A stretch of DNA of 57,755 bases from an uncultured Eubacterium sp. (GCA_910584345.1 CAJTZX010000024.1:1-57755); one strand, 5' to 3'; positions 44,490 through 53,269 are shown, counted from the first letter of the stretch. Numbers and translations are program-made. The notes: generated by a model from the letters alone, not told the origin.

Positions 44490-46598
44490 ATGGATGTAAG
44501 TCAATATCTGGAAATTTTTATTGATGAAACAGCAGAACATATCCAAAGTTTAAGTGATAATATTATGGCTTTGGAAAATGAGCCGGAAGATCATGATGTG
44601 ATTAACGAAATCTTCCGTGCAGCCCATTCTCTAAAAGGTATGGCTGGTACGATGGGCTTTAAGCGTATGCAGCATTTGACGCACGATATGGAAAATGTAT
44701 TTCAGGAAGTGCGTAATGATAAAATTAAAGTAAACGGCGATATTATTGATATATTGTTTCAATGTCTGGATGCGATTGAAGGTTATTTGAATATTATCAA
44801 AGAAACCTCAGATGAAGGAACAAACGACAATGAAGGTATTATTGCGGCTTTAAATTCGATTTTAAATGGAGATACGGCTCCGGTTCCAAAAGAAGATAAG
44901 CAGGCGGAAGCGGCTCCTGCTTCCGGAGACGGAGACCATGGAAAAAAATACCTTTCTTTGCATCTTTCGGAAAATGATCTTGAAACGCTGAAAAACGCTG
45001 AGGACAGTGGAAAAGTATTATTTGGATTTACCGTATATGTACAGAAGGAATGTTTGTTAAAAGCTGCGAGAGCGTTTCTTGTATTTAAAGCAGTGGAAGA
45101 ATTTGGGGAGATCTTAGTGTATTCTCCGAGTGCGCAGGATATTGAAGATGAGAAGTTTGAGCTGGATTTCAGTTTTCTTGTATGCGCTGATGAAGAGGGA
45201 GTTGAAAAATTCCTTACCGCAACAAAGGCGGTATCCGAAATAGAAGATGTTGCGGGAGAACAAATTAAATACGAAATGCTTATAGAAGCTGAAAAGAAAG
45301 CAAAAGAACCTGAAGAAGAGAAGCCAGCGGCTGCGGAGCAGAGTTCACCTGCGCCAGTGTCAACAATTGCTGCAAAAGAAGAACCGCCAAAAGCAAGTAA
45401 TGCTGCCGCCAAAGGAAAGCCCGTGAATAAGCCGGTAGCGAATCGTACTGTGCGTGTGGATATTGAAAAACTGGATGCGCTTATGAACCAGGTGAGTGAG
45501 CTGATTATTGCAAAGAACTCCCTTGTATCTATTAGCTCCAGTGATTCCGGTGACGGAACGCAAAGCCAGTCTTTCCGCGATCAGATCGAATATTTGGAAC
45601 GTATTACAACGAGCTTGCATGAATCTGTCATGAAAGCAAGAATGGTTCCGATTGAGAGTGTCGTTGCGAAATTCCCGCGTATGATTCGCGACTTATCGCG
45701 TAAACTGGATAAGAAGATGGAACTTTATATGTCTGGTGAGGATACGGAGCTGGATCGTACGGTTGTCGACCAGATTGGGGATCCGTTGCAGCATTTGCTG
45801 CGTAATTCTGCAGATCATGGATTGGAAAGCGCCGAGCTTCGTAAGGAAAGAGGAAAGCCAGAGGTAGGCTCGATCAACTTAAAAGCCTATCAGGAAGGAA
45901 ATAACGTTGTCATCGAAGTAGGAGATGATGGTAACGGTATTGATACAGAAAGCGTAAAACGCAAAGCGATTGAGCGTGGAATTGTTACACCAGAGCAGGC
46001 AGAGAATTTAAGTCAAAAAGAAATTATTGATTTTTTGTTTATGCCAAGCTTTTCTATGGCGAAAAAGATTACCGACGTATCCGGCAGAGGCGTTGGGTTA
46101 GATGTAGTAAAATCCAATATTGAGACGCTGGGCGGCGATGTGGAAGTTAAGAGCAAGCTGGGAGAAGGTTCTACGTTTATTGTGCGTCTGCCGCTGACGC
46201 TTGCAATTATTCAGGCCCTTCTTGTAGAAGTGCATACTGAGCTGTTTGCGATAGCGCTTGGTTCTATTATTACGATTGAGGATGTTCCTGTTTCTGAGAT
46301 TAAGTATGTGCAGGCAGAAGAAGTCATTAATTTGCGCGGCAATGTCATTCCTTTGATCCGTCTGAATCAGATTTTGGATATTGAGGAGCCGGAGGTGGCG
46401 CCGGAAAGCCTGACAGTCGTTATTGTTAACAAAGGTGAAAAGCAAGCGGGACTTGTTGTAGATAATTTGCTTGGACAGCAGGAAATTGTTATTAAATCTT
46501 TAGGCAAGTTTATTAGCAACAGTAAGATTATCAGCGGGGCGACGATTTTAGGCGACGGTGAAATTGCTTTGATTTTGGATGTAAATACTTTAATGTAA
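44490..46598 (+). CDS. cheA: Chemotaxis histidine kinase CheA
   Basis: 702 residues. HPt domain with phosphorylated H46 (FRAAHSLKGMAGTMGF), a P2 region for CheY/CheB docking, a Pro/Ala/Glu-rich linker near 270-310, a dimerisation helix pair (LDALMNQVSELIIAKNSLV), the HATPase domain with LLRNSADHGLE and GDDGNGID plus GRGVGLDVV, and a CheW-like P5 domain at the C-terminus. It phosphorylates CheY and CheB in response to receptor arrays. One base separates it from the cheB stop. Confidence 0.97.
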   Translation: MDVSQYLEIFIDETAEHIQSLSDNIMALENEPEDHDVINEIFRAAHSLKGMAGTMGFKRMQHLTHDMENVFQEVRNDKIKVNGDIIDILFQCLDAIEGYLNIIKETSDEGTNDNEGIIAALNSILNGDTAPVPKEDKQAEAAPASGDGDHGKKYLSLHLSENDLETLKNAEDSGKVLFGFTVYVQKECLLKAARAFLVFKAVEEFGEILVYSPSAQDIEDEKFELDFSFLVCADEEGVEKFLTATKAVSEIEDVAGEQIKYEMLIEAEKKAKEPEEEKPAAAEQSSPAPVSTIAAKEEPPKASNAAAKGKPVNKPVANRTVRVDIEKLDALMNQVSELIIAKNSLVSISSSDSGDGTQSQSFRDQIEYLERITTSLHESVMKARMVPIESVVAKFPRMIRDLSRKLDKKMELYMSGEDTELDRTVVDQIGDPLQHLLRNSADHGLESAELRKERGKPEVGSINLKAYQEGNNVVIEVGDDGNGIDTESVKRKAIERGIVTPEQAENLSQKEIIDFLFMPSFSMAKKITDVSGRGVGLDVVKSNIETLGGDVEVKSKLGEGSTFIVRLPLTLAIIQALLVEVHTELFAIALGSIITIEDVPVSEIKYVQAEEVINLRGNVIPLIRLNQILDIEEPEVAPESLTVVIVNKGEKQAGLVVDNLLGQQEIVIKSLGKFISNSKIISGATILGDGEIALILDVNTLM

Positions 46599-46612
46599 GG
46601 GAGGTGCCAAAA

Positions 46613-47074
46613 TTGGATTATATTGGAACAACAGAAGAAGCAAAAAAACAGTACATTGTTGTAAAAATTGGCAGCGAACAGTATGGAATTGATATTAGTT
46701 ATATTGACAATATTGTAAGGATGCAAAAAATTACAAGGGTGCCGACCTCACAGTTTTATTTTAAAGGTGTGATTAACTTGCGTGGCGAAGTCATTCCGGT
46801 TATGAGTATCCGTAGAAAAATGGGACTGGAAGATGATGTATATACAGGCGCATCCCGTATTATTATATTAAAGTTTGAGCAAAAGGACGCACTTGGAATT
46901 GTGGTAGACGAGGTGAAAGAGGTTATCAATCTTGGCTCAGATGAGATTGACAAGCTTTCTCACAGCTCAAGGGAAGCAAAAGAAATGTTTATTAATGGTA
47001 TCGGCAAAAATGGAGATGAACTTGTTTCCTTATTTGATATTAATGCCATTATTGATGAGCACGAAACGGTTTAA
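46613..47074 (+). CDS. cheW: Chemotaxis coupling protein CheW
   Basis: 153 residues from a TTG at 46613, six bases after AAGGGAGGTG; a GTG at 46604 lies within the ribosome site. A single CheW domain: KQYIVVKIGSEQYGIDISYI, then FKGVINLRGEVIPVMSIRRK and VVDEVKEVINL. It couples receptors to CheA. The usual cheB-cheA-cheW order is kept. A gap with two hairpins separates it from cheC. Confidence 0.95.
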   Translation: MDYIGTTEEAKKQYIVVKIGSEQYGIDISYIDNIVRMQKITRVPTSQFYFKGVINLRGEVIPVMSIRRKMGLEDDVYTGASRIIILKFEQKDALGIVVDEVKEVINLGSDEIDKLSHSSREAKEMFINGIGKNGDELVSLFDINAIIDEHETV

Positions 47075-47113
47075 GCGCTTGAGCATGTTTGTAAAATGTG
47101 AGACAGTATGATT

Positions 47114-47204
47114 AGAACGTAGGTGTTTTTATACGTTCTTGGAACTGTATGGAAATCCTCTGTATGATCTTTGACGGTCAGCGGAAGTTTTTTCCATACA
47201 GTTC
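47114..47204. other. Tandem stem-loops between cheW and cheC
   Basis: First hairpin AGAACGTA (47114-47121) with TACGTTCT (47132-47139), perfect 8 bp. Second hairpin GAACTGTATGGAAA (47142-47155) with TTTCCATACAGTTC (47191-47204), perfect 14 bp, loop 35. No U-tract follows, so termination is not obvious. They fill most of the 182-base gap. Confidence 0.75.
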
Positions 47205-47256
47205 GTTATATAACCAGAAATGTGAAGTGAGAATCAATAGATACAGGGAGAAATAT

Positions 47257-47877
47257 ATGGGCAAATTTACATTTGACGAAATAAATAGTATGTATTTTGA
47301 CGTGTTGAGAGAGATTGGTAATATCGGAGCAGGTAATGCGACGACTGCAATTGCGACCTTGCTGAACATAAAATTAAATATGGAAGTGCCGAATGTGAAG
47401 CTTATGGCTGTGCAGGATTTAAATACTGCGATCGGTTCGGAGGAAGAGGAAATTGTAGGGATTTATTTAGGTGTGCAAAATGATATTGAAGGCAGTTTGA
47501 TGTTTCTGCTGAAAATGGATGATGCACACAGTCTGGTAAACCATCTGCTCGGAAGAGGTGCAGATTATAAGGAACCGTTCGATGAGATGGATTTATCTGC
47601 GATGATGGAGATTGGAAATATTATTGCAGGCGCTTATTTATCTGCACTGTCTGCAATGACAAATTTGAATATTTCACCAACAGTTCCTTATATTGCCATT
47701 GATATGGCAGGGGCAATCTTAAGCATTCCGGCTATTCAATTTGGGCAGTATGGAGATAATGCGTTGCTGATTGAGACAACATTTGGAGGGGATACAATGC
47801 TCGAAGGGTATTTTATCCTTTTGCCTGAGTTGGATTCTTATGACAAGATCTTAACGTCACTTGGAATCATGCTTTAA
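47257..47877 (+). CDS. cheC: CheY-P phosphatase CheC
   Basis: 206 residues from ATG 47257 (MGKFTFDEINSMYFDVLREIG), chosen because the N-terminus matches CheC and AGGGAG precedes it; the open frame upstream covers the hairpins. Two active-site helices are present: REIGNIGAGNATTAIATLL and SAMMEIGNIIAGAYLSAL, each with the E-x-x-N pair. CheC dephosphorylates CheY-P and is regulated by CheD, encoded next. Confidence 0.94.
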   Translation: MGKFTFDEINSMYFDVLREIGNIGAGNATTAIATLLNIKLNMEVPNVKLMAVQDLNTAIGSEEEEIVGIYLGVQNDIEGSLMFLLKMDDAHSLVNHLLGRGADYKEPFDEMDLSAMMEIGNIIAGAYLSALSAMTNLNISPTVPYIAIDMAGAILSIPAIQFGQYGDNALLIETTFGGDTMLEGYFILLPELDSYDKILTSLGIML

Positions 47878-47909
47878 ATAAAAGTATATGTAGGGTGGGA
47901 GTTAAAAAG

Positions 47910-48395
47910 ATGAGTCAGATGATAAAAGTTGGAATGGCGGACTTAAATATTTGCAAAAATCCGGACGCAATCACAACACTTGGGCTTGGTTCCTGTATTG
48001 GGATTGCACTTTATGATCCGGTCACAAAGATCGGCGGTCTGGCACATATCATGCTGCCGGATAGTACAAAAATACGAAACAATTCCAATATTGCCAAGTT
48101 TGCGGATACAGGCATTGTTGAGCTTGTGAACCGGATGGTGCGGGCAGGTGCAAACAGAACACGCCTGGTAGCGAAAATAGCTGGCGGGGCGAAAATGTTT
48201 GAAGTTACCGGAACAGATTCTATCGGCAGTATTGGGGATAAAAATGCTTTGGCATCGAAAAAAAAGCTAAAAGAGCTTGGAATACGGCTGATTGCTGAAG
48301 ATACTGGGCTCAATTACGGGCGAACTGTAGAGCTGCATTGTGATACCGGAGAATATTACATAAAATCAGTGGGAAAACCACTGAAAATTATTTGA
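47910..48395 (+). CDS. cheD: Receptor glutamine deamidase CheD
   Basis: 161 residues from ATG 47910, preceded by AGGGTGGGAG. The catalytic Cys lies in TTLGLGSCIGIALYDP, and the His in GGLAHIMLPDS; the later region has AKIAGGAKMF and GRTVELHCDTGEY. CheD deamidates receptor glutamines and complexes with CheC, linking receptor state to CheY-P removal. Thirty-two bases after cheC. Confidence 0.95.
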   Translation: MSQMIKVGMADLNICKNPDAITTLGLGSCIGIALYDPVTKIGGLAHIMLPDSTKIRNNSNIAKFADTGIVELVNRMVRAGANRTRLVAKIAGGAKMFEVTGTDSIGSIGDKNALASKKKLKELGIRLIAEDTGLNYGRTVELHCDTGEYYIKSVGKPLKII

Positions 48396-48413
48396 TTGTA
48401 TTGGGGGAATTTT

Positions 48414-48689
48414 ATGAAGACGAAACAAATTCCTGCTTTCGTAACGTTGTTTGCCGCTTTTGCTATGTGTATTATTTCTTATGTAAATGATTATAGTCTT
48501 TCTTTTTTTATCCGGGCAATGTTTTTTGTGCTGGTCGGATTTTTTGTTTTAGGCATGATTATTAAAATCGTATTGGATATGAGTGTGTCGCAATTAGACG
48601 AAGAGTTTGTTTCTGCAGAGGATCTTGGCTTTGCAGACGGTGAAATAATAGAAGATGTGGAATTTATCGAAGATGAACAGGAAAGCTGA
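48414..48689 (+). CDS. Small two-helix membrane protein of unknown function
   Basis: 91 residues from ATG 48414 with GGGGGA upstream. Two membrane helices (AFVTLFAAFAMCIISYV and MFFVLVGFFVLGMIIKIVL) are followed by a very acidic C-terminal tail (EEFVSAEDLGFADGEIIED). Located between cheD and fliA. No recognised family; its place suggests a flagellar or chemotaxis role, which is inference only. Confidence 0.7.
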   Translation: MKTKQIPAFVTLFAAFAMCIISYVNDYSLSFFIRAMFFVLVGFFVLGMIIKIVLDMSVSQLDEEFVSAEDLGFADGEIIEDVEFIEDEQES

Positions 48690-48720
48690 GTAATAAAAAG
48701 AGACTGCCTGGAGGTTAAAC

Positions 48721-49488
48721 ATGAATAAGGTTTCGAAAGAAAAACTTTGGGAAATGTATCAGACGAAGCGGACACCAGAGCTGCGGGAACAGATTATTCT
48801 TGAATATGCACCACTTGTAAAGGTTGTGGCAGGCAGATTGAGTATGTATCTGGGCTACAACGTGGAATATGACGATCTTGTCAGTTATGGAATATTCGGG
48901 CTTATTGATGCAATCGATAAATTTGATATGGATAAAGAAGTAAAGTTCGAGACTTATGCCAGTCTTAGAATACGGGGAGCAATTTTAGATCAGATACGAA
49001 AAATGGACTGGATTCCCCGTACTGTCCGTCAGAAGCAAAAAAAGATCGATGAAGCAATTAAGCGTGTAGAAATGAAAACCGGAAAAACGGCGCTGGATGA
49101 AGAGGTAGCAAAAGAGCTTGGAGTATCCGGGGAAGAACTGATAGAATGGCAGTCGCAGTTAAAAGTAACAAATGTGGTGTCCTTAAATGAATTTATTGAA
49201 CAAGGTTCAGAGCCTGTGATGGATGCCAGACATAATTCCCATTTTATCCAACCGGAAGAGCAGGTGCAGGAAACCGAACTGAAAGAAAAGCTTCAGGAAG
49301 CTATGGAGCAGCTGACAGAAAAAGAAAAAAAAGTTATTTTATTGTATTATTACGAGGATCTTACGTTAAAAGAAATCAGCAAAGTGTTGGAAGTTTCTGA
49401 GTCCAGGATTTCTCAGCTTCATACGAAGGCATTGTCCAAAATGCAAAAGACGATGGGAGCATATATGGAAATCCTGGCAAAGAAATAA
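48721..49488 (+). CDS. fliA: Flagellar sigma factor FliA (SigD/sigma-28)
   Basis: 255 residues. Region 2 includes YAPLVKVVAGRLSMYLGYNV, DLVSYGIFGLIDAIDKFD and FETYASLRIRGAILDQIRKM, then DWIPRTVRQK, a hallmark of FliA/WhiG. Region 4 ends with LKEISKVLEVSESRISQLHT. It directs late flagellar genes (flagellin, receptors, motor accessories). Being near the operon end matches B. subtilis sigD, where distance from the promoter affects motile-cell fraction. CTGGAGG precedes the ATG. Confidence 0.96.
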   Translation: MNKVSKEKLWEMYQTKRTPELREQIILEYAPLVKVVAGRLSMYLGYNVEYDDLVSYGIFGLIDAIDKFDMDKEVKFETYASLRIRGAILDQIRKMDWIPRTVRQKQKKIDEAIKRVEMKTGKTALDEEVAKELGVSGEELIEWQSQLKVTNVVSLNEFIEQGSEPVMDARHNSHFIQPEEQVQETELKEKLQEAMEQLTEKEKKVILLYYYEDLTLKEISKVLEVSESRISQLHTKALSKMQKTMGAYMEILAKK

Positions 49489-49503
49489 AGAGAAGGTGAG
49501 AGT

Positions 49504-49830
49504 ATGACAGTACGACCGGTTCATTTAAATGGTATGATACAAAATACACAGGATGTCAGTGCGATCCGGCATCAGGAAAATCAAAGGCCAGCTGTGGAGC
49601 AGCAGCATATCCAGATCCGCGAAGAACAAAAAGAACAGAGTAAGGCACAGGAAGTTAATAAGAAAGACAATGCGGACAAAGAACAAAAAAAGTACGATGC
49701 AAAAGAAAAAGGTTCAAACGAATATATCCATCATCAGAAGAAAAAAAAGAAAGAAAAAAAGGAAAATTTGCCGGATGGCAGCGTAAAGATCAAACAGACA
49801 ATGTCCGGTGGATTTGACATTAAAATATGA
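49504..49830 (+). CDS. Lys/Glu/Gln-rich small protein downstream of fliA
   Basis: 108 residues, highly charged, predicted disordered (runs of Lys near 78-90). The C-terminal NLPDGSVKIKQTMSGGFDIKI part is the most protein-like segment. GAGAAGGTGAG precedes the ATG. No known family was recognised; probably cytoplasmic. Genes of this kind sit after fliA in several Lachnospiraceae, from recollection rather than a search. Confidence 0.65.
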   Translation: MTVRPVHLNGMIQNTQDVSAIRHQENQRPAVEQQHIQIREEQKEQSKAQEVNKKDNADKEQKKYDAKEKGSNEYIHHQKKKKKEKKENLPDGSVKIKQTMSGGFDIKI

Positions 49831-49852
49831 TAAAGATGCAGAGGGTACATGA

Positions 49853-50605
49853 ATGACAGTCATAGAGATCATATTATTGATTGTGGGGATGATATTTATT
49901 CTGGCAAGCTTTTGGGTGACTGAGAAATTATCTCCTGAAGAACTCAGACATATTTCAGAATTGAGCAAGGAAGAAATGGGCGTCATGCTGGAGCATGAGC
50001 TGGAAAAGTCAAAGCAGAGAGTGGTAGATATTGTAGAAAATACGATTGATGACAGCAAAGATCGTACAGAGCGTGCATTGGAGAAACAGACCAATGAAAA
50101 AATTATGGCAATCAATGAATTTTCGGATACTGTGATCGAAAAAATTAACAAAACGCATAATGAGATTATGTTTTTGTACAGTATGCTCAATGATAAGCAT
50201 ACGGAGCTTACAGATTTCACCTCGGGACTGACGCAACAGCTGCAGGATTTGAAGTCACAGGAAGAAGAAATGACAAACTATTATCTAAGCCAGATGAAAA
50301 CACAGATGCCGCAAGCTCCAAAGCCTGTCGAACAGCCGGCCGCGAAAACTACCGTAAAAACATCATTCCAGGAAATACAGAGTGAAACGACTGTTTCTGA
50401 GGAAGCTGTACCGGCAGAACAGTCCGATAATGCCACAGTCCAGTCGGAAGCAGATACGAATGTGCAAGCTGAAGAAGAGGTAAATGTGAAAGATGAGATT
50501 CTCCGTCTGTATGAAGAAGGAAGAGATTCCGTCGCGATCGCAAAAAAGCTTGGCCTTGGAGTTGGAGAAGTACGGCTTATCCTGGGGCTTTACAAAGGAG
50601 ATTAA
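49853..50605 (+). CDS. SwrB-like (DUF6115) membrane protein
   Basis: 250 residues. One N-terminal membrane helix (VIEIILLIVGMIFILASFWV), a long coiled coil (about 30-150), a disordered Pro/Glu/Thr/Ala part, and a C-terminal helix-turn-helix-like end (ILRLYEEGRDSVAIAKKLGL, then GEVRLILGLYKG). The B. subtilis swarming protein SwrB has the same plan and the same place between sigD and rpsB; it activates assembly of the flagellar export apparatus. Architecture and synteny, rather than close sequence identity, support this. Confidence 0.72.
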   Translation: MTVIEIILLIVGMIFILASFWVTEKLSPEELRHISELSKEEMGVMLEHELEKSKQRVVDIVENTIDDSKDRTERALEKQTNEKIMAINEFSDTVIEKINKTHNEIMFLYSMLNDKHTELTDFTSGLTQQLQDLKSQEEEMTNYYLSQMKTQMPQAPKPVEQPAAKTTVKTSFQEIQSETTVSEEAVPAEQSDNATVQSEADTNVQAEEEVNVKDEILRLYEEGRDSVAIAKKLGLGVGEVRLILGLYKGD

Positions 50606-50610
50606 ACCGG

Positions 50611-51324
50611 ATGAGATTCAAATATTATTTACGGGGAGCAGGAATCGGCGTTATTGTGGCAACGCTGGTTCTTTCTATCGCATTTTTATTTCATGATAAT
50701 ATCTCTGATGAAGAAGTGATTCGTCGTGCGATGAAGCTTGGCATGGTTATGCAGGAAAATACACCAGGCACTCTCGCAGATATGCCGCAGGGAGACGCTT
50801 CGTCGGTAGATTTGGAAACCGGCGCTGATAAGGAGGATAATGCAAGAACAGATAAAGATCCTTTGGCGGAATCAAGTGTAAATGATTCAAATACGGATGA
50901 CCAGAACGCGAATCAAAATCAGACAGATGATCCAAAGGATCAGGCAGATCCAAATGACAATACGGGTACCCATGATCTACCAGATGAGAATGAATCTGCA
51001 AAAGATCCGTCATCGGAACAATCATCAGACAATAAATCAGATCTTTCTTCTGCGGATGAAAACGATAAAGAACCTGCCAAAAAGAATCCTTCTAAAGATG
51101 AACCAAAGACACCATCTGATGAGGTGGAAATTGTCATTGAATCCGGTGATGTATCCAGAATGGTTTCTGCAAAGGTTTTTAAAGCAGGTCTTGTAGAGGA
51201 CGCAGATGAATTTAACTCTTATCTTGGATCACATGATTATGATAATCAACTGCAACCCGGAACCTATAAAATAAAAAAGGGGTCGAGTTTCCGCCAGATT
51301 GCGCAGATATTGACCAGACAGTAA
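50611..51324 (+). CDS. Membrane protein with a C-terminal YceG/MltG-like LysM-type domain only
   Basis: 237 residues. One N-terminal membrane helix (GIGVIVATLVLSIAFLF) is followed by an Asp/Asn/Ser/Lys-rich flexible region of about 100 residues and a short C-terminal domain (about 172-237) resembling the first part of MltG/YceG (VIESGDVSRMVSAKVFKAGLV, NQLQPGTYKIKKGSSFRQIA). The catalytic transglycosylase domain with its Glu is absent, so this would bind rather than cut cell-wall material. The GGATG start follows the swrB-like stop by five bases. Confidence 0.72.
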   Translation: MRFKYYLRGAGIGVIVATLVLSIAFLFHDNISDEEVIRRAMKLGMVMQENTPGTLADMPQGDASSVDLETGADKEDNARTDKDPLAESSVNDSNTDDQNANQNQTDDPKDQADPNDNTGTHDLPDENESAKDPSSEQSSDNKSDLSSADENDKEPAKKNPSKDEPKTPSDEVEIVIESGDVSRMVSAKVFKAGLVEDADEFNSYLGSHDYDNQLQPGTYKIKKGSSFRQIAQILTRQ

Positions 51325-51351
51325 AACGGAAAAATAATTGTAAAAAAATGC

Positions 51352-51380
51352 TTGCAACGCTTTAGCGCTTATGCTATAGT
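51352..51380 (+). promoter_or_regulatory. Sigma-A promoter for rpsB-tsf
   Basis: TTGCAA (51352-51357), 17-base spacer, TATAGT (51375-51380). It starts just past the last flagellar-operon gene, giving rpsB expression independent of fla/che. Transcription would start near 51387. Confidence 0.75.
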
Positions 51381-51396
51381 AATTAAGGCAAAAAAT

Positions 51397-51459
51397 CACA
51401 TATGTGGAGCAATACAGGTGCCAGATGTATTTTGGTTGTGTTGCATTTGGAAGCATATG
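51397..51459 (+). promoter_or_regulatory. Foldable 5' leader of rpsB, possible S2 autoregulatory element
   Basis: Within the about 100-base leader, GCAATACA (51409-51416) pairs with TGTGTTGC (51437-51444), 8 bp with one G-U, enclosed by CATATG at 51399-51404 and again at 51454-51459. This nested structure is just upstream of the rpsB ribosome site. Many ribosomal protein leaders bind their own product; here that is inference. Confidence 0.5.
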
Positions 51460-51488
51460 GCAGTAAAAACCAAATGGAGGAAAAAAGA

Positions 51489-52229
51489 ATGAGTGTTATT
51501 TCAATGAAACAATTACTGGAAGCCGGTGTTCATTTTGGACATCAGACAAGAAGATGGAATCCGAAAATGGCTCCGTATATTTATACAGAGCGCAACGGCA
51601 TCTATATTATCGACCTGCAGAAGTCTGTAGGCAAAGTGGATGAAGCCTACAATGCAGTAGCAGATATCGTAGCAAATGGCGGTACCATTCTTTTCGTAGG
51701 TACAAAGAAACAGGCACAGGATGCAATCCGTACAGAGGCTGAACGCTGCGGTATGTACTACGTAAATGAAAGATGGCTCGGCGGTATGCTGACAAACTTT
51801 AAGACCATTCAGAGCCGTATTGCAAAATTGAAGAGCATTGAAAAGATGGAAGAAGACGGAACATTTGACGTTCTTCCGAAAAAAGAAGTGCTTGCATTAA
51901 AGAAACTGCAGGAAAAATTAGAGAAAAACCTGGGCGGCATTAAGGAAATGAAACGCATTCCAGATGCAATCTTTATTGTAGATCCAAAGAAAGAAAGAAT
52001 CTGTGTACAGGAAGCTCATACTTTAGGTATTCCACTAATCGGTATCGCAGATACGAACTGTGATCCTGAAGAATTGGATTTTGTAATTCCGGGCAATGAC
52101 GACGCCATTCGCGCCGTAAAACTGATTGTCTCTAAAATGGCGGACGCAGTTGTAGAAGCAAAACAGGGTGAAGCCGAAGAAGTAGCAGAAGCCGAAGCTC
52201 AAATGGAAGAGGTATCTGCGGAAGCATAA
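51489..52229 (+). CDS. rpsB: 30S ribosomal protein S2
   Basis: 246 residues from ATG 51489, after AAATGGAGG; the open frame upstream is leader. Typical S2: MKQLLEAGVHFGHQTRRWNP, ERNGIYIIDLQKSV, then NERWLGGMLTNFKTIQ and GIPLIGIADTNCDPEELDFV, with an acidic Ala/Glu tail. Component of the small subunit. It follows the fla/che operon as in B. subtilis. Confidence 0.98.
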   Translation: MSVISMKQLLEAGVHFGHQTRRWNPKMAPYIYTERNGIYIIDLQKSVGKVDEAYNAVADIVANGGTILFVGTKKQAQDAIRTEAERCGMYYVNERWLGGMLTNFKTIQSRIAKLKSIEKMEEDGTFDVLPKKEVLALKKLQEKLEKNLGGIKEMKRIPDAIFIVDPKKERICVQEAHTLGIPLIGIADTNCDPEELDFVIPGNDDAIRAVKLIVSKMADAVVEAKQGEAEEVAEAEAQMEEVSAEA

Positions 52230-52265
52230 GAGCAGCAAAGATGATTGATTTTGGAGGAAAATAAA

Positions 52266-53201
52266 ATGGCTATTACAGCAGGAATGGTGAAAGAACTGCG
52301 TGAAATGACAGGCGCAGGCATGATGGATTGTAAAAAAGCATTAGGTGAAACAAACGGAGACATGGAAGCTGCCGTTGAATATTTAAGAAAAAACGGACAG
52401 GCAAAAGCTGAGAAAAAAGCATCCCGTATCGCAGCAGAAGGTATCGTAAAGGTTGTAGTAGAAGATGACAAGCGTGCAGCTATCGTAGAAGTAAATTCTG
52501 AGACAGATTTCGTTGCCAAAAATGAAAAATTCCAGACTTATGTGGAAAAGGTAGCAAAACAGGCGCTTGCTTCAAATGCAGCTGATATGGATGCATTTAT
52601 GGAAGAAGCATGGCTGGAAGACAGCAGCAAGACAGTAAAAGATTCTTTAGTAGAGCAGATTGCGGTAATCGGTGAAAATTTAAAAATCCGCAGATTTGAA
52701 AAAGCAGAAGCCGATCAGGGCTGTGTTGTAGATTATATTCACGGCGGCGGACGTATAGGTGTTGTAGCAGTTGCTCAGTCTGACGTAGTGAACGATACAG
52801 TAAAAGAAGCTGTGAAAAACCTTTGTATGCAGATTGCAGCTTTGAATCCAAAATATGTCAGCAGAGTCGAAATCAGCGAAGATTATATTGCACATGAAAA
52901 AGAAATTCTTCGTGCGCAAATTATGAATGATCCAAAAGAATCGCAGAAACCGGAAAAAGTAATCAATGGCATGATTGAAGGCCGTGTAAATAAAGAGTTA
53001 AAAGAAATCTGTCTGGTAGATCAGGTTTACGTAAAGGCAGAAGACGGCAAACAGACAGTAGGCAAATATTTGGAACAAGTATCCAAAGAAGTTGGCAGTG
53101 AAGTGTCGATTAAGAAGTTTATCCGGTTTGAAACTGGTGAAGGTATTGAAAAGAAGAGTGAAGACTTTGCGGCTGAGGTTGCGGCGCAGATGAATCAGTA
53201 A
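52266..53201 (+). CDS. tsf: Elongation factor Ts
   Basis: 311 residues from ATG 52266 (MAITAGMVKELREMTGAGMM), with TTGGAGG upstream; the frame is open seven codons further. EF-Ts features: TGAGMMDCKKAL, VEVNSETDFVAKNEKF and the C-terminal KEIC-V-Q segment followed by SVKKFIRFETGEG-like residues. It exchanges GDP for GTP on EF-Tu. It is 36 bases downstream of rpsB and ends with a strong terminator rather than continuing to pyrH. Confidence 0.97.
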   Translation: MAITAGMVKELREMTGAGMMDCKKALGETNGDMEAAVEYLRKNGQAKAEKKASRIAAEGIVKVVVEDDKRAAIVEVNSETDFVAKNEKFQTYVEKVAKQALASNAADMDAFMEEAWLEDSSKTVKDSLVEQIAVIGENLKIRRFEKAEADQGCVVDYIHGGGRIGVVAVAQSDVVNDTVKEAVKNLCMQIAALNPKYVSRVEISEDYIAHEKEILRAQIMNDPKESQKPEKVINGMIEGRVNKELKEICLVDQVYVKAEDGKQTVGKYLEQVSKEVGSEVSIKKFIRFETGEGIEKKSEDFAAEVAAQMNQ

Positions 53202-53225
53202 ACTTCTGAATGAAATTGATTCACG

Positions 53226-53269
53226 AACCCCTGAAAATCCCATAGAATGGGCATTTTCAGGGGTTTTTT
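53226..53269 (+). terminator. Strong rho-independent terminator after tsf
   Basis: AACCCCTGAAAAT (53226-53238) pairs with ATTTTCAGGGGTT (53253-53265), with an inner CCCAT/ATGGG extension, followed by TTTTTT. About 18 bp in all, with one bulge. Confidence 0.95.
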
